Origin: Spirochaetaceae bacterium
Lineage (GTDB): Bacteria > Spirochaetota > Spirochaetia > Treponematales > Breznakiellaceae
Reading direction: 5' to 3'
Assembly (NCBI GenBank): GCA_031284295.1
Contig: JAITAE010000301.1
Span: 1-16,633, forward strand
Length of the DNA stretch: 16,633 nucleotides
The translations under genes and the position numbers were made by a program. A model generated the notes under the pieces. That model was not told the DNA's origin. It ran no database searches and saw only the letters and a list, made by a program, of their open reading frames with translations. This document shows, piece by piece, positions 1 to 6,539 of the stretch (its first letter is position 1; every line of letters starts with the position of its first letter).

Positions 1-268
1 GGGCGTTGGATGCGGAAGAAGCGGCACGGATCATTCGCGGGCACTGGTCAATCGAGAACGGACTGCACTGGTTTCTGGACGTGTGTTTTGGGGAAGACGG
101 GTGCCGGGCGAGGACGAACCATGCGGCGGAAAATCTGAATGTGATGAGAAAAGCGGCGTTGCACCTCCTGCAAAAGACCGCCGTGGCTGAAAACGATTCA
201 GCGTCCGCAGGAAAATGTTCCGGGCTGCCTTCAGCGACGATTTCCTTTACCGCGCGTTGTTCGGCTAA
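1..268 (+). pseudogene. ISAs1-family transposase, 3' end, frameshifted
   Basis: C-terminal part of a DDE transposase of the ISAs1 type, cut by the left window edge. The open frame (codons starting at 3, 6, 9...) reads RGHWSIENGLHWFLDV, the conserved region around the catalytic Glu of this family. From about 191 the expected family C-terminus (KRFSVRRKMFRAAFSDDFLY, then RALFG and a stop at 266-268) continues in another frame. The switch lies in the A run at 190-193: four A's where five would keep the frame, so a single-base deletion explains it. The unshifted frame runs on to 326 with unrelated sequence. Family assignment is from memory of ISAs1/H-repeat proteins and is fairly sure. The copy cannot make the normal C-terminus unless ribosomes slip. 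Confidence 0.75.
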
Positions 269-269
269 G

Positions 270-287
270 TTAAATGACGTTGCCCTG
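270..287 (+). repeat. possible right end of the ISAs1-type element
   Basis: Directly after the restored transposase stop comes TTAAATGACGTTGCCCTG. Its reverse complement begins CAGGGCAACGTC, a plausible terminal inverted repeat because ISAs1-type ends lie within tens of bases of the transposase stop. The left end is outside the window, so the inverted repeat and target duplication cannot be verified. Confidence 0.35.
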
Positions 288-487
288 GGTAAACATGGAA
301 TGGGATTTGGTTTGTCTTGGGTATAATATGAAGCGGTTATACCGGCTTTCGCGGGTATGAGTGGAAGGCGCTGGGGTGAATCCGGCCTGACAGTCCGCTT
401 ACCGGTGGACAACAGGTCTTCCAAACGCTCAAAACCCGAAAGGGAACCCGGTATCTCCCGATTTTGCCATGAAGCGCAACGGGCTGT

Positions 488-531
488 TAGCAAATAGAAG
501 GGACAATAACTGACATACCTGCGTATTTAAA
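488..531 (+). repeat. dispersed intergenic repeat, copy 1
   Basis: Begins TAGCAAATA and contains ACTGACATACCTGCG followed by a TTTAAA tract; the second copy, at 10905-10949, has the same layout with a handful of substitutions. In both places GC-rich, GCGG/CCGC-palindromic sequence follows. It sits between an IS relic and a gene here, and between a heptamer array and pta in the other copy. Confidence 0.65.
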
Positions 532-581
532 AAGCGGCTGACCGCCTGGTGGGTGGTGATAGTTTTTGGTAGTATTAGACT

Positions 582-1973
582 GTGTCGTATAAACTTAAAC
601 TTTCATTAACGGTACTAACCGTGATTATGTCGCTTTGCTATGTTTCGTGCCGCGCCGGACCCGGTTGGGGAGTTCTGTTATGGGCTGCGGAGGAAGAAGG
701 CATACCTTCCGGCACCGTACTACAGGTTTACATCAAATCCAACATAGAAAAGGTATGGATTGTTGGTATTCCGCGCGCATACAGGATGCCGGACAGTAAA
801 AATACAAAAACGGAAATCCCGCTGTCAAAACTGGAACTTATCGGTAGCAGGCGCGCCGCCCAAAAATGGGCCAAGGTATTCTCGAAATACGCGCTTGTTT
901 ACGCGGAAACCTTACAGGACGGCCTCCCGATACGTGACGCTCCCGATAACGGCGCTCGCCGCGTATACAGACTCCGTGTCGGCGAAGTGATCAAGATCAT
1001 AAAACCTGTCGATGGAAACCCGGCGATCAGCACCACTGGTGACCCGCTACCCGGCGAATGGTTCAAAGTGCTCACGGAAGACGGTACGGGCGGCTACTGC
1101 TTTTCTTACAGACTTAAACTTTTCGATCATACCACAGGCCCGCTGAATTCCGATTCCCTCCGGCAACAACCTGAAGAAGCGCGCGACCCGGAACTCGAAA
1201 ACGTGTTGTCCAAAATCTGGGTAGCCGAAATTTATGGCGTGATGCTGGATGAAGGAAATATCGACATAGAAACCTTCTCAAAACACTGGGGATTCTTACC
1301 GGGCGAAGAAACGGGGGTCGCCAAAATTTCTCTGAATGACATCGATATTTCCTTCCCATACAGTGCGATACGGCCCGATGGCGGCCTTTCATGGTATTTT
1401 GAGGGTTCATCCCTGTCAATGAGGCTCCGTTCCCCGGCAAATCTTTCCGTACAATTCAACGCCGACGACGGAAATACCGGGGCCGGCTTGTCAGGCGGAA
1501 GCCGCAGGACTGTACAGTTCGTAAACCTGCCAACTTCGCTTGACGACCTGATCGTGCAGGAAGAAACACGGCGCGAGGCGCTTTTCAACGAGCTGTATAT
1601 TGAGGGGCCGACCTTTTCGAGCGCCAGTTACGGACGCCTTTATTTGAACGAAAAGCAGGATTTTCTGTGGGAAGGCTTTGAAAGGCTGATTCCCTCCGTG
1701 ATTCCATCCCCCGCGCTGGGGCGCGGCAGGATAGAGATGCGACTGTTTCTGCCGGCAAACCTTGCCGCCCGGTATAACGGCGCTTTTACGTTCAGATTCA
1801 AGTCGATAAACGGGATCGACATACCCGTAAACTTTTTGTACACCATCGACTCAGGCGGCGGTTTAGGCGGCATCCGCCTTGAATACGTTCCAGACGCGAA
1901 CATAGATAGCAACAACCGTGTTATAAACCGTGATTCTTCCCCTGTAATCATATATTTTTATCAGACGGACTGA
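582..1973 (+). CDS. SH3-like domain lipoprotein
   Basis: 463-residue probable lipoprotein of unknown exact role. A hydrophobic N-terminal segment (about residues 5-21) ends at Cys23 (YVSC), a relaxed spirochaetal lipobox; Cys19 is an alternative. Residues 29-35 (WGVLLWA) begin a region resembling spirochaetal SH3-domain lipoproteins. The bacterial-SH3-like stretch is about 113-182, with GLPIR, RRVYRLRVGE, GEWFKV and DGTGGYCFSYRL. The C-terminal half (about 205-463) is a separate beta-rich region with no family I recognise. The GTG start is chosen because it gives a complete signal peptide; no Shine-Dalgarno is evident, and the next Met (residue 16) would destroy the signal. The gene stands alone, with a MITE 18 bp after its stop. 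Envelope anchoring is inferred from the lipobox. Confidence 0.8.
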   Translation: MSYKLKLSLTVLTVIMSLCYVSCRAGPGWGVLLWAAEEEGIPSGTVLQVYIKSNIEKVWIVGIPRAYRMPDSKNTKTEIPLSKLELIGSRRAAQKWAKVFSKYALVYAETLQDGLPIRDAPDNGARRVYRLRVGEVIKIIKPVDGNPAISTTGDPLPGEWFKVLTEDGTGGYCFSYRLKLFDHTTGPLNSDSLRQQPEEARDPELENVLSKIWVAEIYGVMLDEGNIDIETFSKHWGFLPGEETGVAKISLNDIDISFPYSAIRPDGGLSWYFEGSSLSMRLRSPANLSVQFNADDGNTGAGLSGGSRRTVQFVNLPTSLDDLIVQEETRREALFNELYIEGPTFSSASYGRLYLNEKQDFLWEGFERLIPSVIPSPALGRGRIEMRLFLPANLAARYNGAFTFRFKSINGIDIPVNFLYTIDSGGGLGGIRLEYVPDANIDSNNRVINRDSSPVIIYFYQTD

Positions 1974-1987
1974 GGCAGCCGGTGTTC

Positions 1988-2144
1988 CTAAGGAAGCACT
2001 GATTAAATGGGGGCTGCGGATTGGGGGGTAGCGGAAGACCCGCATAGCGGGGCTGTAGCGAGGGGGGCGCGGCGATGATGCGGCTATGTGCCGGTGACGG
2101 CATGGAAATAGCGCCCCCCTTTTTAATAATCAGTGCTTCCCTAA
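1988..2144. mobile_element. MITE 1, IS5-type, 149-bp body with CTAA duplication
   Basis: Non-coding element with body 1992-2140, flanked by a 4-bp direct repeat CTAA (1988-1991 and 2141-2144). That fits the YTAR target duplication typical of IS5-family elements. The perfect terminal inverted repeat is GGAAGCACTGATTA. Inside the ends the sequence is polar: one side continues AATGGGGG, the other TTAAAAAGGGGGG. The interior is GC-rich and can fold (CCCGC/GCGGG, TGCCG/CGGCA). A longer inverted copy lies at 15992-16264. There is no transposase inside, so movement would have needed an enzyme from elsewhere. It lies between the lipoprotein gene and the exonuclease gene. Confidence 0.85.
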
Positions 2145-2208
2145 AGGTTGCGGCCATAAACAGGATCGATAGCGGGGTAGGGTAGGGGGACGGTGAAAGA
2201 GGTGTAAA

Positions 2209-3471
2209 TTGAACCTGAGCAGCAGATTAAAAAGAATAAGGACGATAGGAAAGCAAGGCTCGTTTTCCGAAAACATAGAACAAAACACAAGCCGGGCCGC
2301 GTCCGCCTATTCATTGTTGCGGGAACATTCTTTTAAGGATGTGGACTTTATGACACTGCGGCGGACGGTTTCCGCCGCAGTGTCGGAGCCGCTAGATCCG
2401 GTTTTTCCGGAAACACTGTTTGCGATGATACCTGGTCTAGCCGGCAAGGTACCCGCCCTAAAGGCCGAAAACCTAATCTTTTTTGACCTGGAAACAACGG
2501 GGCTTTCAGGCGGCGCGGGTACCGTGGCTTTTTTGGCGGCTTTTGGCCGTTTTGAAAACGGTGTTTATGACACGATAAAAATAGACCAGTACCTGTTGCT
2601 GGATTACCCGGGCGAAGCCGGTTTCTTGCGGCAAATTTTGCAAATGTTCAGCCTGAAAAATTCCACGGACCCGCCCGTGATTGTCAGCTACAACGGAAAA
2701 AGTTTTGACAGCCAGATAATCAATAACCGTTATTTGATTCACGGTATGCGGCCGCCTGTTTTTTATCACGCCGATCTTCTATATACAGCGCGAAGTTTGT
2801 GGAAAAAAACGCTGCCGTCATGCTCACAAAGCGAAATCGAAAAAAGTATTTTAAAAATAGAACGTAAAAATGATATACCGGGCTGCCGGGCCCCCGATAT
2901 ATGGTTTTCATTTTTAAAAACAAATGCAGATTCAGAACTTTCAGGTGTCTGCGGACACAATATCCTTGATATTGCGGGTTTGGCGTCGATGTTCAGCGTG
3001 TTCAATTCCATAGCGCATGATCCTGTTTGTTACGTCGAAAAATACGGCGCCGATGCCGAAACGCTTGCCCTGCGTATCCGCAAATACAGGCGTACCCGCC
3101 GCGGCAATCCGTCTGGCGAATTGCTTGAAACCGAAAATGCTTTGCTGGAAAAAGCCGCCCGGAGCGGCGCGCCTCTGGCCGCGTTTCTGTTGGGAAAAGA
3201 CTTGCTGCGAAACAAACGGTACCGCGAAGCGCGCCATATCCTTGGCCGCCTCGCGGAAAGAAAAGATACAGCCCTGTCCGCCGTAGCGGACAGGGCCCTC
3301 GCGATCGACAGTGAATGGCGGCTTAAAGATGCCGAACTTGCGCTATTTTATACGGAAAGAGCCTTGTCATCCACGTACACAAATATCTCATTAAAAACTG
3401 ATCTGTTAAAGCGGCGCGAAAGACTCCTGCGCAGGCCGTCCCAATCCGGTTTTATGTTTATGGCAAATTAA
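2209..3471 (+). CDS. YprB-like RNase H-fold (DEDD) exonuclease with TPR-like tail
   Basis: 420-residue protein with a predicted ribonuclease H-like exonuclease core (YprB / RNase_H_2 type), probably acting on nucleic acids in the cytoplasm. Core motifs: DLETTG at 93-98 (first acidic pair), YNGKSFD at 161-167, FYHADLLY at 185-192, and HNILDI at 250-255 carrying the last acidic residue. Residues about 290-410 are Ala/Leu/Arg-rich helical repeats of TPR type (ALLEKAARSGAPLAAFLLGK, RYREARHILGRLAER), as in YprB-like proteins of clostridia and spirochaetes. The TTG start is supported by a GAGGTG Shine-Dalgarno at 2199-2204. MITE 1 ends 64 bp upstream. Two long perfect inverted repeats lie inside the gene (2352-2384, 3271-3296). 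Substrate is unknown. Confidence 0.8.
   Translation: MNLSSRLKRIRTIGKQGSFSENIEQNTSRAASAYSLLREHSFKDVDFMTLRRTVSAAVSEPLDPVFPETLFAMIPGLAGKVPALKAENLIFFDLETTGLSGGAGTVAFLAAFGRFENGVYDTIKIDQYLLLDYPGEAGFLRQILQMFSLKNSTDPPVIVSYNGKSFDSQIINNRYLIHGMRPPVFYHADLLYTARSLWKKTLPSCSQSEIEKSILKIERKNDIPGCRAPDIWFSFLKTNADSELSGVCGHNILDIAGLASMFSVFNSIAHDPVCYVEKYGADAETLALRIRKYRRTRRGNPSGELLETENALLEKAARSGAPLAAFLLGKDLLRNKRYREARHILGRLAERKDTALSAVADRALAIDSEWRLKDAELALFYTERALSSTYTNISLKTDLLKRRERLLRRPSQSGFMFMAN
2352..2384. repeat. perfect 14-bp hairpin inside the YprB-like gene
   Basis: GACACTGCGGCGGA, five bases (CGGTT), then its exact reverse complement. It encodes part of the segment TLRRTVSAAVSEP. Confidence 0.9.
3271..3296. repeat. 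perfect 11-bp hairpin inside the YprB-like gene
   Basis: GCCCTGTCCGC, loop CGTA, then the exact reverse complement. The centre (CCGCCGTAGCGGAC) resembles the CCGCGTAGCGGAC core of the intergenic repeats at 10969-11030. It encodes ALSAVADRA in the helical tail. Confidence 0.9.
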
Positions 3472-3632
3472 ACTGTGGCTTGCGCTGGTACACGCGGGGA
3501 ACAGGCCGCAATCGCAAATAAGTAGACAGAATATAGATTATATGTAGTTATGTTGACCTCCTTTCATTTGTCAGCCGTACACGACCGCGCGGAAATTCTC
3601 ATAGACTCTAAAAATATGCCGATATTGAGGGT

Positions 3633-4739
3633 ATGAGGTGTAAACTCTTTTTCGCACTCATGTTTTTTATCGCGTTTAACGCGGGCGCTCAGGACCTTGC
3701 GATTCTTGATAACGACCTTTGGGTGTCACAGGGTGCGGACGGCGGTTTCCATCTTTATATACGAAAAAAACCGGGCATCGCGTCCGTTTTACTTACAGAA
3801 ACTACAAGGGATCCGAGTCTACAGGAGGATAATTACGCTTACCGCGCACCCAACTGGAATCCGGTAAACGGTAACGAGTACAGAATCATTGACGGCATCT
3901 TCATCCCAAAAACAGACAACATCTGGTCGCTGATAGATTCTACCCCTGAATATATTGCCGAATTGGGGGAAGTTTTTCATATCTATATCCCATACCTGCT
4001 GAATTTCGGCTATGACTGGAGCAGGCACGGTGAAGTATATGTTGGGGATGGCACCTACCTCAATATTAGAGCCTTTGAACTGCCCTATGGTGACTACCGT
4101 GGCGGATTCAAAGACAATCCGTTTTTGCTACGTATCAACCAGGAAGAACTTGTGGGGTTGCCGGACGACAGTTACATGAAAGACGCCGTCGATGCTTATC
4201 AGGAAATAGCAAATGTTGCGGATGGCGCGCTTTACCGTTCTCCTGGACCTGAAAATATTGCAAAGACGGTAGCGGACATACTGGACAAGAAACGTGGGAT
4301 CAACCTTGATTTGGTATTCTGCATAGACACGACGGCAAGCATGAAAAATGACATCGAAGCGGTAAAAAAAGACCTGGTCTTTATTTTAAATGCACAAAAA
4401 GACCGGTTCCGCAGTTTTAGGGTGGGAATGATGCTGTATAGGGACTATTTTGACGAATATGTTACAAGTCTAGTCCCGTTTACAAGCGACATGAAAACTT
4501 TCCAGAAAAATTTGAACAGTATAACGGTGGCGGGCGGACGCGATATTCCAGAGGCCGTACACGAAGCGCTGTACGAAGCCGCGACAAAATTCCCGTGGCA
4601 GGCCGGAGAACGGCTGATAATACTGATAGGAGACGCCCCACCCCACCCGCGCCCCCGTGGAAAAATCACCAAGGATATGGCATACAGCGCCGTCCTGGAC
4701 AAAAACATAAAAATCGACCTAATCGTTCTGCCTCAGTAG
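3633..4739 (+). CDS. exported von Willebrand factor A-domain protein
   Basis: 368 residues. An N-terminal signal peptide (MRCKLFFALMFFIAFNAGAQ, probable cleavage after residue 18 or 20) points to the periplasm or outer envelope; there is no lipobox Cys. Residues 21-215 are an unrecognised beta-rich region with many aromatic residues. Residues 223-367 form a VWA domain: DLVFCIDTTASM at 226-237 is a MIDAS variant (D-x-T-x-S), GGRDIPEAV at 301-309 supplies the second metal-site residue, and LIGDAPPH at 331-338 the third strand. VWA domains bind ligands through a divalent metal; the partner is unknown. The ATG is preceded by TTGAGGG at close spacing. The stop lies 3 bp from the stop of the convergent TPR lipoprotein, with no terminator visible between them. 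Confidence 0.8.
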   Translation: MRCKLFFALMFFIAFNAGAQDLAILDNDLWVSQGADGGFHLYIRKKPGIASVLLTETTRDPSLQEDNYAYRAPNWNPVNGNEYRIIDGIFIPKTDNIWSLIDSTPEYIAELGEVFHIYIPYLLNFGYDWSRHGEVYVGDGTYLNIRAFELPYGDYRGGFKDNPFLLRINQEELVGLPDDSYMKDAVDAYQEIANVADGALYRSPGPENIAKTVADILDKKRGINLDLVFCIDTTASMKNDIEAVKKDLVFILNAQKDRFRSFRVGMMLYRDYFDEYVTSLVPFTSDMKTFQKNLNSITVAGGRDIPEAVHEALYEAATKFPWQAGERLIILIGDAPPHPRPRGKITKDMAYSAVLDKNIKIDLIVLPQ

Positions 4740-4742
4740 TTT

Positions 4743-5135
4743 TCACTTTTTTTTCTGTTTTTGCCGGGCCTTATTTATGTTTTCCAGTACTATGTTTGAA
4801 AGTATGTAGTACTTTTGCGGCAATAGATCACCGTCGGAATCGCCGTACCGATCCAACAGGACGTTGAATTCCTGTTCCGCTTCGTCATATTTTTTTTGTT
4901 TATAATAAATAAAGGCGATCTCGTACTGAGCGCCGCATACAGCCGCCCTGTCGTCAGGAAACCGTTCTAGAATCGCGTTATAAAACAACGCCGCTCTGTT
5001 GTAATTGTTGTTATCGGCTTCTTCCTGCGCCTTTTGCACCAAGTTGCCTGGCGTTAAATCCTGTGGTATAACATTACGGTCCGACGCGCAGGCAAATAGC
5101 AGGAGACAAAAAATCGACATATAAATTACTTTCAT
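4743..5135 (-). CDS. small TPR lipoprotein
   Basis: About 130 residues. The signal peptide ends in LFAC (Cys16 when started at the second Met), a good spirochaetal lipobox, so the protein is probably membrane-anchored. The mature part contains a tetratricopeptide-like pair: AQEEADNNNYNRAALFYNAI followed by ERFPDD, then ALAE-like CGAQYEIAFIYYKQKKYDEA and EFNVLLDRYGD, typical of BamD/YbgF-like outer-membrane adaptors, though too short to be BamD. It ends in a Lys-rich tail (ARQKQKKK). A start three codons further upstream (5144) is possible; the internal ATG is preferred because it leaves a basic N-region and has GGA just upstream. Convergent with the VWA gene. Function unknown. Confidence 0.7.
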   Translation of the reverse strand: MKVIYMSIFCLLLFACASDRNVIPQDLTPGNLVQKAQEEADNNNYNRAALFYNAILERFPDDRAAVCGAQYEIAFIYYKQKKYDEAEQEFNVLLDRYGDSDGDLLPQKYYILSNIVLENINKARQKQKKK

Positions 5136-5144
5136 GTTTTCCAT

Positions 5145-5752
5145 TTTACATAGAACGTATACTGATAATCAAGCACAGGCACACCTGATTACATACGGAT
5201 TCGTACAGTCAAAAGTAACGAGCACATAAGGGGATAAACTAAACCAAAAAGTCATTTTTGGGAAGCGTGTGAGAAGCCGGGCATTGAGGTTATCCCGGCG
5301 AACAGCCCGCAGGCTAAGGTGCGTGTGGAACGCAATCACGGGCTTGACCAGGACAGACTGGTTAAAGAATTAAGGAGCGCTTGGAATACCGACTATTGAG
5401 GAAGGCAAGCGGTTTTTAACAGATACCTATACGACTAAGATAAACGCTAAATTCTCCCGCCCCGCTACGGGACACGCGCATATACTGCCGGGAAACGTTA
5501 ATTTAGAGGATATTTTGCGCCTTTAATATGAGAGTACGGTAAGCAACGATTACGTTGTGCGTTTCGATAGCCGTCATTTCCAGAGAACCAAACCCAGTGA
5601 ACCTGCCGCAAAATGAGGCCTTGACGGAGTTTGCCATGTATGATAGAATTGCATTTTCGGCTGCTTGCTAAGTTTTAGCTTTAAGGTGGCCGGTGGGTCC
5701 CGCGGATTTTTTTATTTGTTGCGGGGCCTTATCAGGTTTTTTGGATAAAATC
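5145..5752. other. intergenic stretch dominated by an IS relic
   Basis: The divergent region between the TPR lipoprotein and TatD genes. The middle (5250-5616) is a dead ISNCY-type transposase. The flanking 5145-5249 and 5617-5752 show no gene, no convincing terminator, and only weak promoter-like sequence upstream of tatD. Confidence 0.6.
5250..5616 (+). pseudogene. ISNCY-type transposase remnant
   Basis: C-terminal half of a transposase. The first frame reads CEKPGIEVIPANSPQAKVRV followed by ERNHGLDQDRLVKELR; the PANSPQAKxRVERNHG...DRLVKELR pattern matches ISNCY (ISPlu15/IS1202-like) transposases around the last catalytic acid. At 5381-5382 one extra T in GCTTGGA throws the frame; reading resumes in the next frame as GIPTIEEGKRFLTDTYTTKI, then NAKFSRPATGHAHILPG. 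A TAA at 5524-5526 interrupts that frame, after which YESTVSNDYVVRFDSRHFQ continues to a stop at 5614-5616. The N-terminal half and both IS ends are missing or unrecognisable. Family name is from memory; the decay is plain in the sequence. Confidence 0.75.
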
Positions 5753-6535
5753 ATGCAATTTTTTGATACTCACGCCCACATAGGTTTGATATTTGACGAT
5801 CCCATCGAACAACTGCTGGTAACACAGGAAGCGCGCCAGGTAGGTGTTTCAAGAATTGTTTCGATCTGTAACAACCTGCATGATTTTGCAAAGGTCTACG
5901 ACAGCCTGAAATCGGCGGTAAACGTTTACCACGCGTCGGGCGTTTCCCCATCCGAGGTGCAGAACCCAGGTAAAAGCTGGTTACAAACTGTCGAGCAAAA
6001 CCTGCGCCTGCCGCGTGTGATCGCGGTAGGCGAGATCGGTTTGGACTATTATCACAAATTCGGCGACAGAAAATCACAGATAGAACTGTTCATAACGCAG
6101 CTTGACCTTGCGTCCAAACTGAACTACCCGGTCGTCATACACAACCGTGACGCGGGCCGCGACGTGCTGGATATTCTGCGCGATCGCCTCCCACCCAAAG
6201 GAGGCGTGCTTCATTGCTACTCTGAAAATGCCGAGTACGCGAAAAAAGTTCTGGCCCTGGATATCAACCTGTACTTCTCGTTCGCTGGCAACCTGACATA
6301 CCGCAACGCGCGCAACCTGCACGAAACCATCGCCGTGCTGCCTCTGGACCGTATACTGATCGAATCGGAAAGCCCGTTCATGGTTCCCGCTGAGCAGCGC
6401 GGCAAACGGAATATGCCTAAATTCCTGCCGATGACGGCGCGGTGTATGGCGGAAATGCTCAATTTAACCCTGGAAGAGACCGCCGCCACGCTTTGGGAAA
6501 ACTCAAACCGGTTTTTCGGCCTACCCAACGAGTAA
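5753..6535 (+). CDS. TatD-family metal-dependent hydrolase (putative DNase)
   Basis: 260-residue TIM-barrel hydrolase of the TatD type; relatives are metal-dependent 3'-5' DNases or deoxyribonucleases in the cytoplasm. Motifs: DTHAH at 5-9 (two His ligands), GEIGLDYY at 93-100 (Glu94), VVIHNRD at 127-133 (His130), LHCYSEN at 153-159 (His154), and IESESPFM at 203-210. In the last motif the family usually has E-[TS]-D-[AS]-P; here the Asp ligand is Glu206 (codon GAA). I start at ATG 5753, which puts DTHAH at residue 5 as is usual and has GGATAA upstream; a GTG at 5693 would add 20 odd residues. It ends 4 bp from the convergent response regulator gene. Confidence 0.85.
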   Translation: MQFFDTHAHIGLIFDDPIEQLLVTQEARQVGVSRIVSICNNLHDFAKVYDSLKSAVNVYHASGVSPSEVQNPGKSWLQTVEQNLRLPRVIAVGEIGLDYYHKFGDRKSQIELFITQLDLASKLNYPVVIHNRDAGRDVLDILRDRLPPKGGVLHCYSENAEYAKKVLALDINLYFSFAGNLTYRNARNLHETIAVLPLDRILIESESPFMVPAEQRGKRNMPKFLPMTARCMAEMLNLTLEETAATLWENSNRFFGLPNE

Positions 6536-6539
6536 TTTT

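Larger units (their letters stand above)
269..581. other. intergenic stretch, no gene
   Basis: Apart from the probable IS end there is no convincing coding sequence. It holds an imperfect hairpin at 339-358 (ATACC..GGTAT arms around TTTC) and, at 488-531, a 44-bp segment closely matching 10905-10949. The end of the stretch (533-556) is a GC-rich segment with a short GCGG/CCGC inverted repeat just before the lipoprotein gene. No clear promoter for that gene was found. Confidence 0.6.

Noticed and set aside
339..358. Hairpin ATACC..GGTAT as a terminator or neisserial-type repeat
   Set aside because: The stem is short and mismatched and no T run follows; a single copy in the window.
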